From Tigriopus japonicus (taxonomy: Eukaryota > Arthropoda > Copepoda > Harpacticoida > Harpacticidae), in contig CM021312.1 of the NCBI GenBank assembly GCA_010645155.1, positions 5,607,338 through 5,671,337 of the forward strand: 64,000 bases of DNA, written 5' to 3'. Positions 12,736 to 25,685 of the stretch are shown here, piece after piece (the first letter of the stretch is position 1; the number at the start of each line of letters is the position of its first letter). Position numbers and translations under genes: made by a program. Under the pieces are notes generated by a model. The model searched no databases. It was not told the origin of the DNA and saw only the letters and a program-made list of their open reading frames with translations.

Positions 12736-15700
12736 GTATGAATTTCCTGGTTTGGTGAGCACACAGATAACAAACTGCATTTTTGGAGATTAGGTCTGGA
12801 CTTCATTGGAAAAATGGGCAATCTGAGAACAATCGTAGCAAAATTGCCTTCCACCACATTTCAACCGACTTGAATTCACATAAACCGCAAGAACATTTCA
12901 TAAATTTTAACAAGTCAAATTCAATAACTTTATCTATAAAAAAAGATATTGTTAAAGCAATCAAATACTTGCATATTCAAAAATGATACAAAAAGTCTGC
13001 AGTCTCTACATCAACTTTACTGTTTGCTCAAACAAGATGCAATAAAAATCCTCGGTAGCCACAGAGACGTTGGAAGTTTTGGTGCTTCGAATTCGACCTC
13101 AAGACGAATAAACTGCACAAGCTCCGGCTTTTAAAGCCCTCTCCTCCCATTCTTTGAGTTCATTCATGGCTTTTTCGATTCTGAAAACGTGTCACCGGTT
13201 CTTCTTACAAGGACTTTTGGCAAGCTCTGCTGCACATTTCCACCCCAAATGTTCTCTATAGAAGTGATCTCAAGCTCTTAGGTCATGGTCCAGGTCTGCC
13301 CTGGTCCTACAATGGACGAGGATCTCGTTCTTGATCTGGATTGCTTGGCAGACTTTCTTGGTCGGCTTTTGTGGCTCAAAGACAGGGCAGATGTCTCGGA
13401 GGATGTAACAATAGTGGTAAACTTTGCCCATGGACATGAATTCAAGCAAGTTGTATTTGTTGTAAACTGAAACTTGATGTGCGCTAGGGTCTTGGATTGT
13501 TTGCATGGATTCCCTTTTGTTGAGGCGAGAGTTTTAACAACGAAAAGGACCAGGTGGAACTTTTTGAGAGAACGAGAATCGATCTGAAAAAAGCCGAATG
13601 GATGTGATGTGTGTGTACGGCTTGATAGGACATCATGATGTCGACCATGAGTTGGCAGGTTTAATTCTTGAAACTTTACATGCAAGCACCTTGACATCGT
13701 GGGGGTTGGTTCTCTAATGGACACTCCGAGGAATCACCTTGGAGGACCTTTAAACCTTGGGTTCTTCGAGACAAAATTGGTTCGATACAATGGCCAAGCC
13801 TTTGGCTTTGTTGATTAAGAACCCATGTCAGGATACGAAATGTCTTCTACACCAAATCCAGTCAGAAGTAATCAGGAATTTCAGGCACAATTTACATCTC
13901 GTTGACTCCATTGAAAGGCTGATCATCACTAGAAAAATCTTCTTTGAGGATATTACTTAGAGAGTTGCTATTTCGCTTAAGCTATTTGGCATTTGTGACG
14001 AAGTGTCCATGATATCAAAGAGCATCGCCCTCTCTCGTAAAGAATCAACACAGAAACATAGTATATCGTTCTGCCATCGATATGAATGCTTAAAAGTAGA
14101 GATTGTATTCCGGTGGAGTTCTCCTAGTGAACGTGATGGGATATCAATGATCGGGATTTTAAAAAGAAGTATCGCCCGATGACCACACAAATAAAGGCAG
14201 CTGGTCCGGATTGAAAAGTGCGATATCACATTTCAGAATCTGAATGCACAAGAGATGAGCTCACTTCCAAAGAAGGTCATCATCAAATTGGTTATCAATG
14301 ATTGAAATCAGACCTAAGTCCCTCGTAGCTCGCTCACTCACTGGCACCTCACTCAAAAACCTATTTGGATTTACAGGCTACCCAAGATCACGAACTCACC
14401 AAGAACACCGATGATTTGGACAGCGACCACTTATTTCCTTCCATTCTTCCGAAGATCGCGCGAAAATCTCTCTCAAAAGACGAGTCAAATCCACTAGGGC
14501 TGAACTACCACGACCCTTCAAAGGGGCTTTTACTATTATTATCATGATTATTATTGTTATTAACATGATCACCCTCGAAACAGACTGCGGTCGCGTTAAC
14601 AAGACCGAACAATATTGGCAGAGCGTCGTAAAATTGGCTTTTTTAAGGACCCTCAAACACGGCAAAAAGAGGAGGAAATAGTTGGTTGTGGGTTGCGTCC
14701 AAAAATCAAACACCAAAGCTCAACAACGCAAGAGTCACCTGTCCTAATTTTGGTATTATTTACAGCGAGGCAGAGGAAATACTAACTGGTCTTTGATACC
14801 GGATTGAGGACTCACTCCACCTCAGTAAGAATGAAGAGAGGGAAGGAGGGTCATTTCCAGGTTCTGTGGTTCTCTCCCCCGATCAGAAAGGAAAGAGAGG
14901 GATAGAGATGCGTTTACTGAATTCGACTCATTTTTCCCTGCACGCGTCAAGTGAACCCGAGACAGGAAACGTCTTTCCTGTTCAAACTGGGAAGATCACT
15001 CGTTGATCAGGATAAACCAACATACTGTACCTTACACTAGTAAAAGGTATCTTCGGGACTTGTTTTAGGTGTATGATATTTCTTAATCCGAGTACCAAAT
15101 TTCATTTAATGGTTGGTACCGTTGGCGTTCAGGTTTTGTCGCTTCCTCGAATTTCGGAAGTCAGACCACGCCCAAGTGATTTGGCCAGGAAACAAGTCTC
15201 ATGTCAAAAGTGGCAGATCCCACCTCCAAAAGAGGATTTGCTTCCCAAAAAATATCCGGTGGCCATTTGTCTGGGTCTGAAGACGTTATTTGTAAGGTGT
15301 CAAGGCAAGTATGAATAAAACGATTAAGTGAATGATTCCCGTCATTAGACTTCCTGAGAAAGTAATTACAAAGCTCAGGTTTATGCCCGCCAAGTTCGGT
15401 TCCCTTGAGCCGAATCAAATCACGGCTCAGAATCTCGTTTTCGTTTTATCGGAAGACTAGATCAGATGAGTCTATGAATAGCTGCCAAACCGACTCTGTG
15501 TGGCATCTTCCAGGTGTTTGCTATCTCTCGGCATCATCATCATCAACATCGGGCAAGCAATGGCAGCAGCCGTATCTCGTTGGACGCTATCTCGTTCGTG
15601 TAACATGGCTCTTTTGGCCATTATTCACACTTTTGCTTGCAGAATCCCCCCAGCTCTGTCTAATGGCCGGAATGGAAGCCAGGAAGCTTCAATAGGCTTA

Positions 15701-18700
15701 TTTAGGAACCATGAACAGTTATTGAGGGGCTCTGATCGTTTGCAAAACTGAGGACCAGAACCAATTCCTGATTGGCATTTTGGTACATGACACGAGCATC
15801 AGCCCAAGCATTTGCACCTGGCACTTGTATTTCTACACTATCGATCAATGTGTGCTTGACAATGACTGAGATACGCCACGTTTCAAATCTCCCGCGGGAT
15901 TCCGTCCAGATTATATATTAGATATATATACTTAGATTAAGTATAAAAATGTGATTGTCGGTCAAAATGAGGCCCAAGTTTGAACACTTGTTAATCGATA
16001 TGAAATATGAATTAAATTTGTACTCAGAGGTGCAAATACGGCGAGTGGAGCTCAAGAGCCAGTTTGGCCGTGAAGAGAGAGCAGGTGCACCATCACTAAA
16101 GAAAATTAACAAATGAGACAAGATCAGATAAATCGAGGAAAATATATGTACCACGTTTCACTTTTGCACTTCCATCGTCTGGCAAGAGGGAAATCGGGGG
16201 GCCCAAATCGCGCAGACAGGATTCAAACGAGGCCTACCTCCTCCAGACACAACTCAATCCTTTGAGTAACCCGGATCCCGATTAAAAAATGGTTGCGTTG
16301 GCACCATCCATGTTTGTAAGAAGTCCATTGGGCAGAGATAATCCGGCATGTCAATGAATCCGGTGAACGGATTGAGTTACTTGGAATACGTCGAGGTTAA
16401 GATGAAAGGTGATTTACCTAAGCTACTTATCACATTTTTCTTTGCACTTTTTGTTTCCAGATGCTTAAGGCGGATCCGTTGAACCCACTTGAGCGTTTGA
16501 GAGGGTGAGCAATTCGCGTTTCGTGACTGTTTAGCTGGGACTTGCTTTTATTACCAAAGCCATGGAGGGCGCCTTTGGATTTTCGTTTTGAGGCGGATTG
16601 ATGGGCCAATATGATTATACCCACCCGAGCCCAAATTGAATGAAAAGCCGACCTCGCACGAATTGTTGGAGAAAATGTCCAAGGCGTCAATTCTAAAGAG
16701 GCAAATTTTGAGACCCTCTCAAATCGATCTCGATTCAGGCCTCTTTTGAGGAAAGCCGCGATGTGTTGTCCAATCAGGCATGATATCATCTTGAAGCCAA
16801 GCGCAAGTGGTGTTGCTGATCAAGCGGGGCAGCGGCCCCGACCGTCCCGATCCCTAGTGGTATGGTAAACAATCAGCTTCCAAACTATGGGTGAGTTGAA
16901 TGATGGCTTTTTTGCCTTTTATTAAAACTTCCAAGTGGATCTCCCCGACCAGGATTAATGGTCTCGAGGAGGTGCTTTTTTAGGGTGAGAGGCCTTGTGA
17001 TCATGCCCCTGACCGATTAATGGATGCCAGTTGATCACGACAAATTTGGAAGACGCCATCGAGCGCGTTGAGGACCAAATTTGCTCTCCATTCACCCTTT
17101 TCATGTTGATTTGGGCAAAAACCAGAGGTTTTGAATCAGGCTGTGAATACTGTGAACGTATCACGATCGTGAGAGGGTCAATGAATAACATCCATCTTCG
17201 CGGGAGCAAAAACCCGGCTCCGTGACAATCTGAGACACATACTCTGTCTCATCCAACTACACCCACACTCCATTTAATGCAAAGCCAGGCAATAAAATAT
17301 ATTGACCTTCTTGATCTTGAGAGATCGCTCAAGCAAGACTTATGGCCTCTGTCAGGATATCGCGTGGACCCAGTCTGTTACCCTCCACCCAGGTGCAATG
17401 GAAGAGTCTCCAAAGTTTTTTGGAGGGCCAAAAAAAACCCCGGCAATGTCGGTGCATTCATTGCATTTCTTCCAGAGATATTGGAAAAGATGAGTGAGTG
17501 CTGACTGAGCTGGCACTTTTTCCTACCTTTTAAATCATTCTGCAATGTCGTCCACATTGATCAAAGTCGTAATGACCCTAATCAAACACGCAGGGTCATA
17601 ATTCGTGAATTTGACCAACACTGTAATTTTGGTCTCTCGTTCGTCTGAGATCAAGAAGATCGAGATCTAAGCCATCTGAAATAGAAAGTCCCACCATACC
17701 CAAACTCAACTTTGTATTCCAACAATCAAATTAATTACCCACTTTGAATAACGTTTAAGTGATCGAAGAAAATGTATTGCATTACTATAAGTCACAACTT
17801 TGAATTAAAACATGCTTTAGTAAAAGGTCCAGGTGTCGGTGGCGAAGATGTATTATAAAGAAGAAGAGTTGATTTTGAGCCTCTTCATGATTTCAACGTC
17901 TAGGCACACATTCAAATGTGAGTGAGTGAGATCATTGAGCTTGGAGAACGATCTAGTCATGAAATGGTAACATTCTGCCTTGCCTTGGATTCTGCACCTT
18001 GATCTCACCTTGTATGAGCATAATTAGAGGCATGGCCCTGATCAACTACAGCAGAAACTGATCCACTTGTAAAGTCACGCTCTGACCATAATGGGCCCCA
18101 TTTTCCGCTCCTACGAGTTACACCTGTAGAGAAAGAGAAGATCCGATGAGCAAACGAAGTCAGTGGCTTCGATTCGGATTTTTTATATCTTGTGCCTTGG
18201 GCGAATGAGAAGCCAAAACCAGATAAGCAACAAAACACAAGCCTCCAACGGCCATTGGCATCAATGATATGTTGGAAAATTGCTTTTCAGGCTCTGAATG
18301 AGGCTGATTGCTCACTTTTTTTTGGAGCTTGGATGCTAATTATGGCCCATGATGGGCTTGAGGCTGGCTGTGGTGAGATATGTTGAAAGTCAAAAGATTC
18401 CTATGACCGAACGATTCGTTCGCACCTAATCTGTTCGTTTATTCTTCCAATCTGCTTTTGTTGTGTGAGGATAAAAGGTCCAAAACATGGCTAAATCAGT
18501 GAGTGAGTGAGCGCCCTTGAACAAAAATCTTCCCACGTCTAATTCGATCGAATTTGAGCTGATCGAGAACTTGTCATCATAATGAGTACCATTGCTCTGT
18601 CATGCATGCTTCCCATTGGTCATCAATCCGCGACAGAGATCCACTCTTGGTTGCCTCACAAGATCGATATTTGGTCTGGGAGAAGCAAGTCTCGTTCTGC

Positions 18701-18998
18701 TTTGCTATAACTACCAAGATTGGCTCCTGCCAAGGCTCATATGCTTTTATCTAAATAATGATGAACTCGATCACTCGCTTTGACCTGGTCACGACATCGC
18801 TTTTGAACTCTGAATTGATACCATAGGTGGTCCAATCTTCAACCGAACTAGAGAGACACTTCAAAAAGCTTGTCCAAATGTCGCGTAATAGGGAAACCCT
18901 AAATGCTTAATGAAGATAGTGTGTATTGTTTCCTAGGGCTAATTATCAACCATGACTTTTCACCACACATCACACGTGTATAAGGTTAGAGGGTTTTG

Positions 18999-19025
18999 TA
19001 CTACTATTACTACTACTACTACTAC
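18999..19025. repeat. (TAC)n microsatellite
   Basis: A run of about nine TAC units with one interruption (TAT) near its start. It lies about 800 bases upstream of the IR start codon and is not in a supported coding frame. Confidence 0.9.
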
Positions 19026-19830
19026 ATGCACTGCATTGGAGTACTCTATGCAACAAGACTTGGATGTCAAAATGTGAACAAAAATATAGCAAATTATCCA
19101 TGCAGCGTGCCAGAAATTTCCGGGCATGCTCTAATATTCAAATCGTCAGCCATGAATGATTTTGAAAAAAGTTCAACGTAATTTAGTTCAAGATTATAAA
19201 CGTGATGTACAAAGTTCTTGCGACCTTACTTCTCGTGTATGTTGAAGTAACTTAATGAATTATATATTAGACCTTGTTTTGTGCCAGAGACGTTTCCGTT
19301 CCAGTTTACCGGCATTACATTCATTATTAACCGGGTTAAACGTTAAGGACTTGTCTCATTATTGGTAATTGCCGGCTGCTTTAACTCTCTGGTGATTGAA
19401 CTTTTAAGAATCAACGGCAAGAGAGTTGTGGCCTTCATTCGAGGTCAGAAGAGTCAAATCTGGCCATGCACACGATTTTAAATCGCAATTGAAGACCTTT
19501 CTTAATCGGCCTTTGTTGTCCTTGGAATCTCCGGTGAAAGTTTCGGCCTTATCTCAAGGTTAAGAGAGTCGAACCTGGTCTTTCGTCGAGTTTTCCTTCT
19601 CAATCGCAGTTTACTCTTCTTTGGCGTTGGTGCGTATTGACGGGAGATCTTCCGACAATTTTGAAACGTTAATGTTTAATATCATTGACACGAAGAATCA
19701 ACAATTTTGAACTTCATGCAAACTGGTTCGGTGTCATGCTATTTCGTGTCTCAACTTATGGTTTCATGCGCCAAGGCTCCCGTTTCCACACACCTTGTCA
19801 CCTTCAGTTCTAAAACAACCTTTGTCCAAG

Positions 19831-21826
19831 ATGGAGCCTTCAAAGAACATGACGCTTTTCGTTGGATTGTTTTTCAATTTGTCCGATCTGATCTCGGCTC
19901 AAATGAACCTTCTTGAGTCCGAAGTCTTGAGCATGAGATTTGGACTGGTGGTTCCCATCCACGATGACGATCTTGATGTGATGAAGGCCTTGGATTTTGG
20001 AAGTGATCAGCTGGTCTTTAAGACATTCATCAGTGATAAAGAAGACCTTAACGATTTCAATGGAACCATAGTGGACTTGAGCCCCAAGTCCAGTCTCAGA
20101 CCTCGATTTGACGATGGTAGGTCCTGAATGAAATCTACCGTTAAGATCTTTCGGATTTTAACGTTAGTTTGTTTTAGATCCCTATGCATTCCGCCGTAGA
20201 TGGGTATTGGCCGATTCTGACTACAATCGAAGGGTATTAACTGAATCTGCTCCCACCTTTGATTCTAAAGTCTATCTATTGGGCGCTCAAAACACCACGA
20301 TTTCAATATCAGAGATGTATCTCATTGGATCTCAGACTGTTCCAACCCAACGAGTTGTGGAGGTTTGGACCAACAAGACCAACTCCAAAGAATATGAATA
20401 CATCTGGCGACGACGGCATAACTTGGAGGGAATGAAAATCAAGATTGGAGCACTAAATTACCCTTCAATGATCACTTTGAATCCGGACGATCCCACCAAA
20501 GCCACGGGTTTCTGTGCCGAACTCCTTTATCTGTTGGCTCAAGGCATGAATTTCACTTTCGAATACATCCAACCAGAACGGAACGTTTTTGGAACAACCA
20601 CTGAAGATGAAGAATGGACAGGATTGGCCGGTCTTCTGGTGAGGAATGAAGTGGACATGAGTGCTAATCTGGTGCCAATGACTTATGAACGCACCGATGA
20701 CATGAACTTCTCTCGAGGAATCACAATGGAACAAAGCATCTTCGTTTACAGAGATCAATATGGAACAGTGATCCCTTTGCAAAGAGTGTTCTCACCTGAA
20801 GTTATTGCCATCTTTGTGACGATTTTCTTTGTACTCATGGGCATTGCTGTCTTCATATCCTGGCTGTATCGGAAAGGACGTTTCTTTCATTTTTACATCC
20901 TTGAAATCGTCCTCATCACATTGGCCTCAATCACCAATCAAGGCTTTCAAGAAAGGCTGTCGGTGAGCTCAATGAGGATCCTTTTGTACACCTCTTTGTT
21001 GCTTGGTTTGCTCTTTGTTCAAGTTCTCTCGGCCAGATTGGCTTCTTTGGTCAGTGTCCATATGGATTTCAAACCAATCAACAACTTTGAGGAGGTCATT
21101 GACCAAGAGCGAAATCTCTACGTTCTCGGACAATCTAGTCGAGAAGAGTATTTCTCCAAAGCCAATTGTGGTTCCTCCGCATTCGAGATCTGGAACAATC
21201 AAATGAGCCTGGATGACCATTTCCACCCTCCAAACTTGACCAGTCTGATGGATAATGCATTAGCAGATGAGAATGGTGTCCTTTGGGTAAACCCGGTTGT
21301 CTTCAAGATTTGGGCATTTCATCATCGAGAAGAAGCGTGCGTTCTAAACATCAGACGTGAGCGTCGAAGTATCCACCAAGCCTTTGGCGTGAGAAAAGAT
21401 TGGCCTTACCTCCAATCCCTGAACTACCAGATTCTCAAAGCCACTGAAATTGGTCTGATCAGCCAAATTCAAGAGGAATGGCATTATCCTCAGCATCTTG
21501 AGCCCGAAACGTATTGTCCTCGACGTGAGGAGGAACAAAAACGGGTTGGGATCCGGGATATCAAGGCCTATTGGTACATTTTGAGCGGTGGAATCGGAGT
21601 TGGCATGGTTCTCTTCCTGGGTGAATATCTAGGCAAAAAGCGACAACAATACAAGGCTTATAGAAAATACCGAAAAGCCACCAAACGAAGGCGGAATATG
21701 GATAGCACATGCGACTCAATTTTAATGGATGCGCGAATACCCGGAATCCCAACAGAGGAACTTGAGACCAATTTTGGTGTCCCTGTTGTAACCGAAAGAG
21801 CCTTGGAATCGAGAGAATATATGTAG
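19831..21826 (+). CDS. Ionotropic receptor (IR family, variant ionotropic glutamate receptor)
   Basis: Predicted plasma-membrane ligand-gated cation channel of the IR family, which acts in chemosensation in protostomes. The coding sequence joins 19831-20116 and 20178-21826 (644 aa) across a 61-nt phase-1 intron (GTAGGT...TTTTAG). ATG 19831 is the first in-frame ATG after a stop at 19708, has a strong context (AAGATGG) and opens a signal peptide of about 23 residues. A ligand-binding S1 lobe (about 181-290) retains an Arg at about 267 (TYERTD), where glutamate receptors bind the ligand carboxylate. Then come M1 (about 303-326), a short pore segment (about 335-350), M3 (about 361-380, with LSARLASLVS in place of SYTANLAAF), S2 (about 395-545) and M4 (about 556-576). 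A basic cytoplasmic tail ends the protein. There is no full N-terminal leucine/isoleucine/valine-binding domain, which fits a divergent IR rather than a classical glutamate receptor. The acidic S2 ligand residue is not evident (segment LWVNPVVF), so the ligand is unlikely to be glutamate. The subtype (tuning receptor or co-receptor) is unknown; an additional upstream exon cannot be excluded. Confidence 0.9.
20117..20177 (+). other. 61-nt intron of the IR gene
   Basis: Begins GTAGGT and ends GTTTTAG after a pyrimidine-rich tract. The intron contains in-frame stops, and removing it joins a phase-1 donor to a phase-1 acceptor, so the frame continues with Asp (G|AT) followed by PYAFRRRW. Its very small size is consistent with a compact-intron arthropod. 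Confidence 0.85.
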
Positions 21827-22446
21827 CAAAGTGTCCAACCAAAACACCACAGCCAAGTAATTCTGAAAAAAAATCTACTCTCCTTCCAGAATCCTCCTTT
21901 GAAGTCCCCAATTACCCCACCTATCAATTAGACTTGTGAGCGCTTCAATCCCTTCTTTAATTTTCAGTCGCCTTATCTTGCCACCCATGGTTTATTTTGG
22001 TAGAATTGCCAAGTTTTTACCCCGTTCAACAACTCTTACACCCTTGTTAGTCTTGAATGGAGCCACCGAGAAAAGTAGTAAGAGAGAGAGAGTAAAAACA
22101 AACATGGACTTAATTTGAAGCTTGGAATCCTGCCGACGACTTTTTGGCACTCGGAACCCCTGAAGGTTCCAACGAACGAATGAGTGAGCTCAGTGTGCAT
22201 GAACAATGACATAAACCTACTGAACCGTCGTAATGATTGGTTGGAAAAAAACCATGGATATCCAAGTCGTTTGTCTTCATTCTCGGAAGTACACGAGGCC
22301 TTCGTCACTAATGAGCAATTGGTTCGCATTTCTGATGTCTGTCAAAATAATGTGCAAAAAATCGCCATGTAAATGATGAAGCTAGAACGTACAGAACGTA
22401 GCTGCTGAATCGGCGCTTTGTCTGTTCAAAAATCTCAGAGGAAACC
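21827..22446 (+). other. IR gene 3' flank, probable 3' UTR
   Basis: This follows the IR stop codon and contains no convincing ORF. The first clear AATAAA signals on this strand are at 22747-22752 and 22832-22837, so the 3' UTR could run to about 22.77 kb. If so, it would span the weak candidate ORF at 22447. A (GA)n run lies near 22080-22092. Confidence 0.4.
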
Positions 22447-22945
22447 ATGAATTATAGCTTGAGCCGAATTCACCAAACCATTTTCCAAGGCCTCCCAAGT
22501 ATTTCCATTCTTTTTTTCGTCTCCTTTATTTTCATGAACGTGCATTTTGGCATCTTTGAGCAACAGGTCTCTCTGCTCGATCTTGACCGCATTTCGGGGA
22601 AAAGCTCTTATTGTCAACCATCTATCTTGAGAATGGGCTTCCTCTGCTCTCTGGAAATGAGTAAGTAACTACGTACACACTCGAACTCAGGCTTGACCAA
22701 GGTGGTCTATGGGATTCATCGTTATCATGGTTGCTCGGAATTGTCCAATAAAACACACTTCTAGTGATGATCTGTTTCCGAGAAGGTGTTAAAAACTCGA
22801 ACTTGAGGGTTCACTTTTGAGACGCTGTGCAAATAAAACTTACATCACTCCTCTGTCGAGTGATTGCATTTCAGCAGATTTGAGCGCGATAAGAAGACAA
22901 GAAATGGTTCGCGAAAAAGGTCAACCATATTCCATGAAGCTTTAA
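22447..22945 (+). other. Weak two-exon ORF candidate with a hydrophobic segment
   Basis: Candidate exon 1 (22447-22660) starts with ATG in the context ACCATGA. It encodes a short N-terminal tail, then a strongly hydrophobic segment at about residues 15-36 (SISILFFVSFIFMNVHF), resembling a type II signal anchor. It ends at a good donor (A|GTAAGT). A phase-compatible acceptor with tandem CAGCAG at 22872-22877 leads into 22 codons and a stop at 22943, for a total of about 93 aa. I do not recognise the product. AATAAA signals lie inside the proposed intron, so the segment may simply be IR 3' UTR. Confidence is low. Confidence 0.15.
22747..22752 (+). terminator. Candidate polyadenylation signal AATAAA
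   Basis: A canonical AATAAA hexamer about 920 bases after the IR stop codon. A second copy is at 22832-22837. These are the nearest canonical hexamers I see downstream of the IR gene; use is inferred only from position and strand. Confidence 0.3.
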
Positions 22946-25685
22946 TGGATGAAGTGCGTCTTCTGAAAGCGGCAGCGGGCCTCATCTAATTGCTGGGTGC
23001 CATGATCAAACACAGAAATGACAAGACAGATGGATAGATGGATGGATAGATACCTCTTTCATGGGAAATGAGAAAAGTTATGGCTTGAAAATGTTCTCTT
23101 CTCCTAGCTGAGAGTGAATGAGTGAGTTCGAAGGTAGTACATAGAACGTCGGTGGTTGGTTGTTCAAATTGCCAAGGAAATGGGCCGAGTCATAAAACTT
23201 CTGAGGTAGTATCTGTATTTATTTAGCAGCCATTATGCCCGCAGAATAGAACAAATTGGCTATTAGCTAGTCACAACTTACTTATATGGCACAAGCAATC
23301 CTTTTGGAAACCACTAAACAAGCGTCGTTTTGTATGTACTAGCTTTTTACGTACGAAACACACCGACGACAGCGACAGCGATACTCAACGAGTCGTGATT
23401 TTCCGCTTCCATTATTTATCTTGTTTTACTGCCCATTATACGATTTTCAGACAATCTCCATCATTGCCAATGGTTTGCACTGACGTAATTTGAGGATAAA
23501 TCACTTTCCCTTGTTTTGACACTGACGTCACGAGTGATTTCAATTATGTTGATGGGTTTGATATTTGATCTCAAATGATCTTTTGTCAAAGTTGTCCAAG
23601 AAAAAATGGCAAGTACCGTAAGTTTTCACAGTGTGAACCATTTGTGTGCCATCTCAAGGGTCAGATCTAGGTTTTGAGGCCATGAGCGAAAAGTTTCCCA
23701 TGTTCGTGGCAATTCAACGTCGGAGATGAGAACTCTGCTAATTAAGTTTGTGTGGCCAACGCATATTGTCAATAATTACCAGGTATCTTCTATCGTCTCT
23801 GCTCCGTCTTTTTAAAGGAAACCCACAAAAGCCGAATCAAGTGGAACAATTTGGAGCCACATAACTTTCATACAGAAACACATCCCTTTCATAATCTGCG
23901 TCGGATAATTGCCTCTCCCAAATTTGGATGGGCAAACATTGATGATGTTCGAACGTGATGGGCTAGTAATTGGATCGACGTGTCTTTGATCACCTGGATG
24001 GATACATTATCAAACCAAAACATTCATTCATGAACTTGGCTTTGGTAGTAAGTAAGTAATTCATTTTCCTTCTCCCGTTCAAAATGCGTCTTTTTCCCTT
24101 TGTTATTGACGAGTTGTCAAGACATTAGGATTAAGCAGGGGTAAGAAGGAGTAGGGATGGATCATAAATTAGAAGGGGGAATGGAGTAATTAAATCCCCT
24201 CATTTGTCACCCTGGCAAGGAAATTGCGTTCGATCTCTCCTTCCTCTCAAGAAACTTCTACTTACGACACGTCCAAGCGTGCATTATTATTATTGTACGT
24301 ACTTAAGCCATAGAGAAAATAAAGGAGAAGTTCCTTTCGAATCGGAATTTTGTTCATCAAAAAAAAGGTCCGCTCGGTTTTTTTGGTTGGTTGTAGGTTA
24401 TTGTTGAGTCATTGTGCAAGTGGGTCAAACTAAATTGGTTCACCATACACATACCAATCAAGTACGAAATGACACTCAGGACCAATGGGTGGTAGACAAT
24501 TTCTCATCTTTGAATGAAACAAAGCCATCTGAAATTCAGGGCGCGCCAGGACGCCACTTGGATACTTACTTATCTTCTACTTCTAGCTCTGATATTAAAT
24601 ACCCAACGATGAAAAGACCTGAGACATCACGCCGAGATCACCTCCGAGGCCTTTCATTAAACCAATTGATAACGTTTCCTAGTACAGCACCAAACTCACC
24701 AAACACACTTGAATCGGTTTGAAAGAAGGAAAATAAAATCAGGGAGGCTATGATTAACTTGTCCTCAAACCGAATCGCTTCGAATGCGTCACGCTTTGAA
24801 CCGAGTGAGTGTTTTCTTGAGAGCTAGAAGAAAACACACGCACCCATATGTGCATCATTGTGTATGTATTGGTAGCATGCAGATTCGAGACCTCATATCC
24901 TATTCATGTCGGTTGGTCGGCTATCTTCTATCTACTTAAGTACTTTGAGAAACCTCCGGATCTGACTTCGGCGCGTCATGTTTAGATTTTGGTGTGTGCA
25001 TTATTATGTATTGCTACTGTTACTAGTCACAAACTTCAAGAACCTCCTCCTCCATCATCATCATGCACCACCATCCACCATCCCCAAACGCTTGCCCCAT
25101 CATCAGTTTCTTTTCAAACTTAAATTTCTTTTGGAATATGAAGAACAAAGCAGCCATTTTCCCCGTTTTCGCCGAGTCATCGTCCAGAGTCGCTTGAAAT
25201 ATTGAAAAAAATCCCCTCATAATCACCTTTTGCAATAGCCTCCCCACGAGCTTCGGCGTCTCTCTCGCTTTCAATATAGCATATCCACCATAACCCAATT
25301 TGGCCATCACCTTTGGTGGCGAACTTCGTCTATCAACCCTCAGCGATATCCACTCAAGAGTCCCAGAGAGCTAAACTTTCTACATCATAAGAGCTGTGAA
25401 TGCATCCCCGTTATTATTAAGTGTGAAGCCGACTTGACTTTCATGGCCATTCCAATGGCTTTTGATAGAGCTTATTCTGCTTTTTTTGAAACGTCGTGTG
25501 ATATTCATTACGAACTTCAACCTTCCCGTAGGTAAGATTTTGGCGTTTTTGCATCGCAGAGAGTCCTGAGAAAGCAATTTGGAGAATCTCTTCCTGAAAA
25601 CACCCAGACAATCCAAGGCGTCGTCGTTATTCATCCCTCAAGCCAAAATACCAGCCTTAAAGAGAAATTTGCAATTTTATGGCAG
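22946..25685. other. Intergenic region, nothing recognised
   Basis: Open frames are short and unsupported. There are no RNA genes, transposon termini or domain signatures that I can see. The longest frame, 24414-24722, has no ATG at its start and no recognisable motif. Confidence 0.5.

Larger units (their letters stand above)
10041..19707. other. Gene-poor region upstream of the IR gene
   Basis: No recognisable gene. The open frames are short and overlap on both strands. One segment, 13270-13724, is open in several frames at once on both strands, but none gives a protein I recognise. Microsatellites occur at 12716-12735 and 18999-19025. The last few hundred bases before 19708 should include the promoter and 5' UTR of the ionotropic receptor gene, but I could not locate a clear TATA box or initiator. 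Confidence 0.55.

Noticed and set aside
13270..13724. Region open in several frames on both strands (up to 148 codons)
   Set aside because: Mutually exclusive frames, no domain in any, no splice partners; most likely compositional.
16192..16283. tRNA-like arrangement on the minus strand: a 7-bp outer stem (AATCGGG/CCCGATT) enclosing GTTTGAATCC, which resembles a B box
   Set aside because: No T-stem pairs around the B-box-like sequence, there is no proper A box, and the length (92 nt) would need a long variable arm that I cannot fold.
19372..19480. Short run of codons before the IR gene (ELLRINGKRVVAFIRGQK) that reads like protein
   Set aside because: About 28 codons only, no start, quickly followed by stops in the same frame, and no recognised family.
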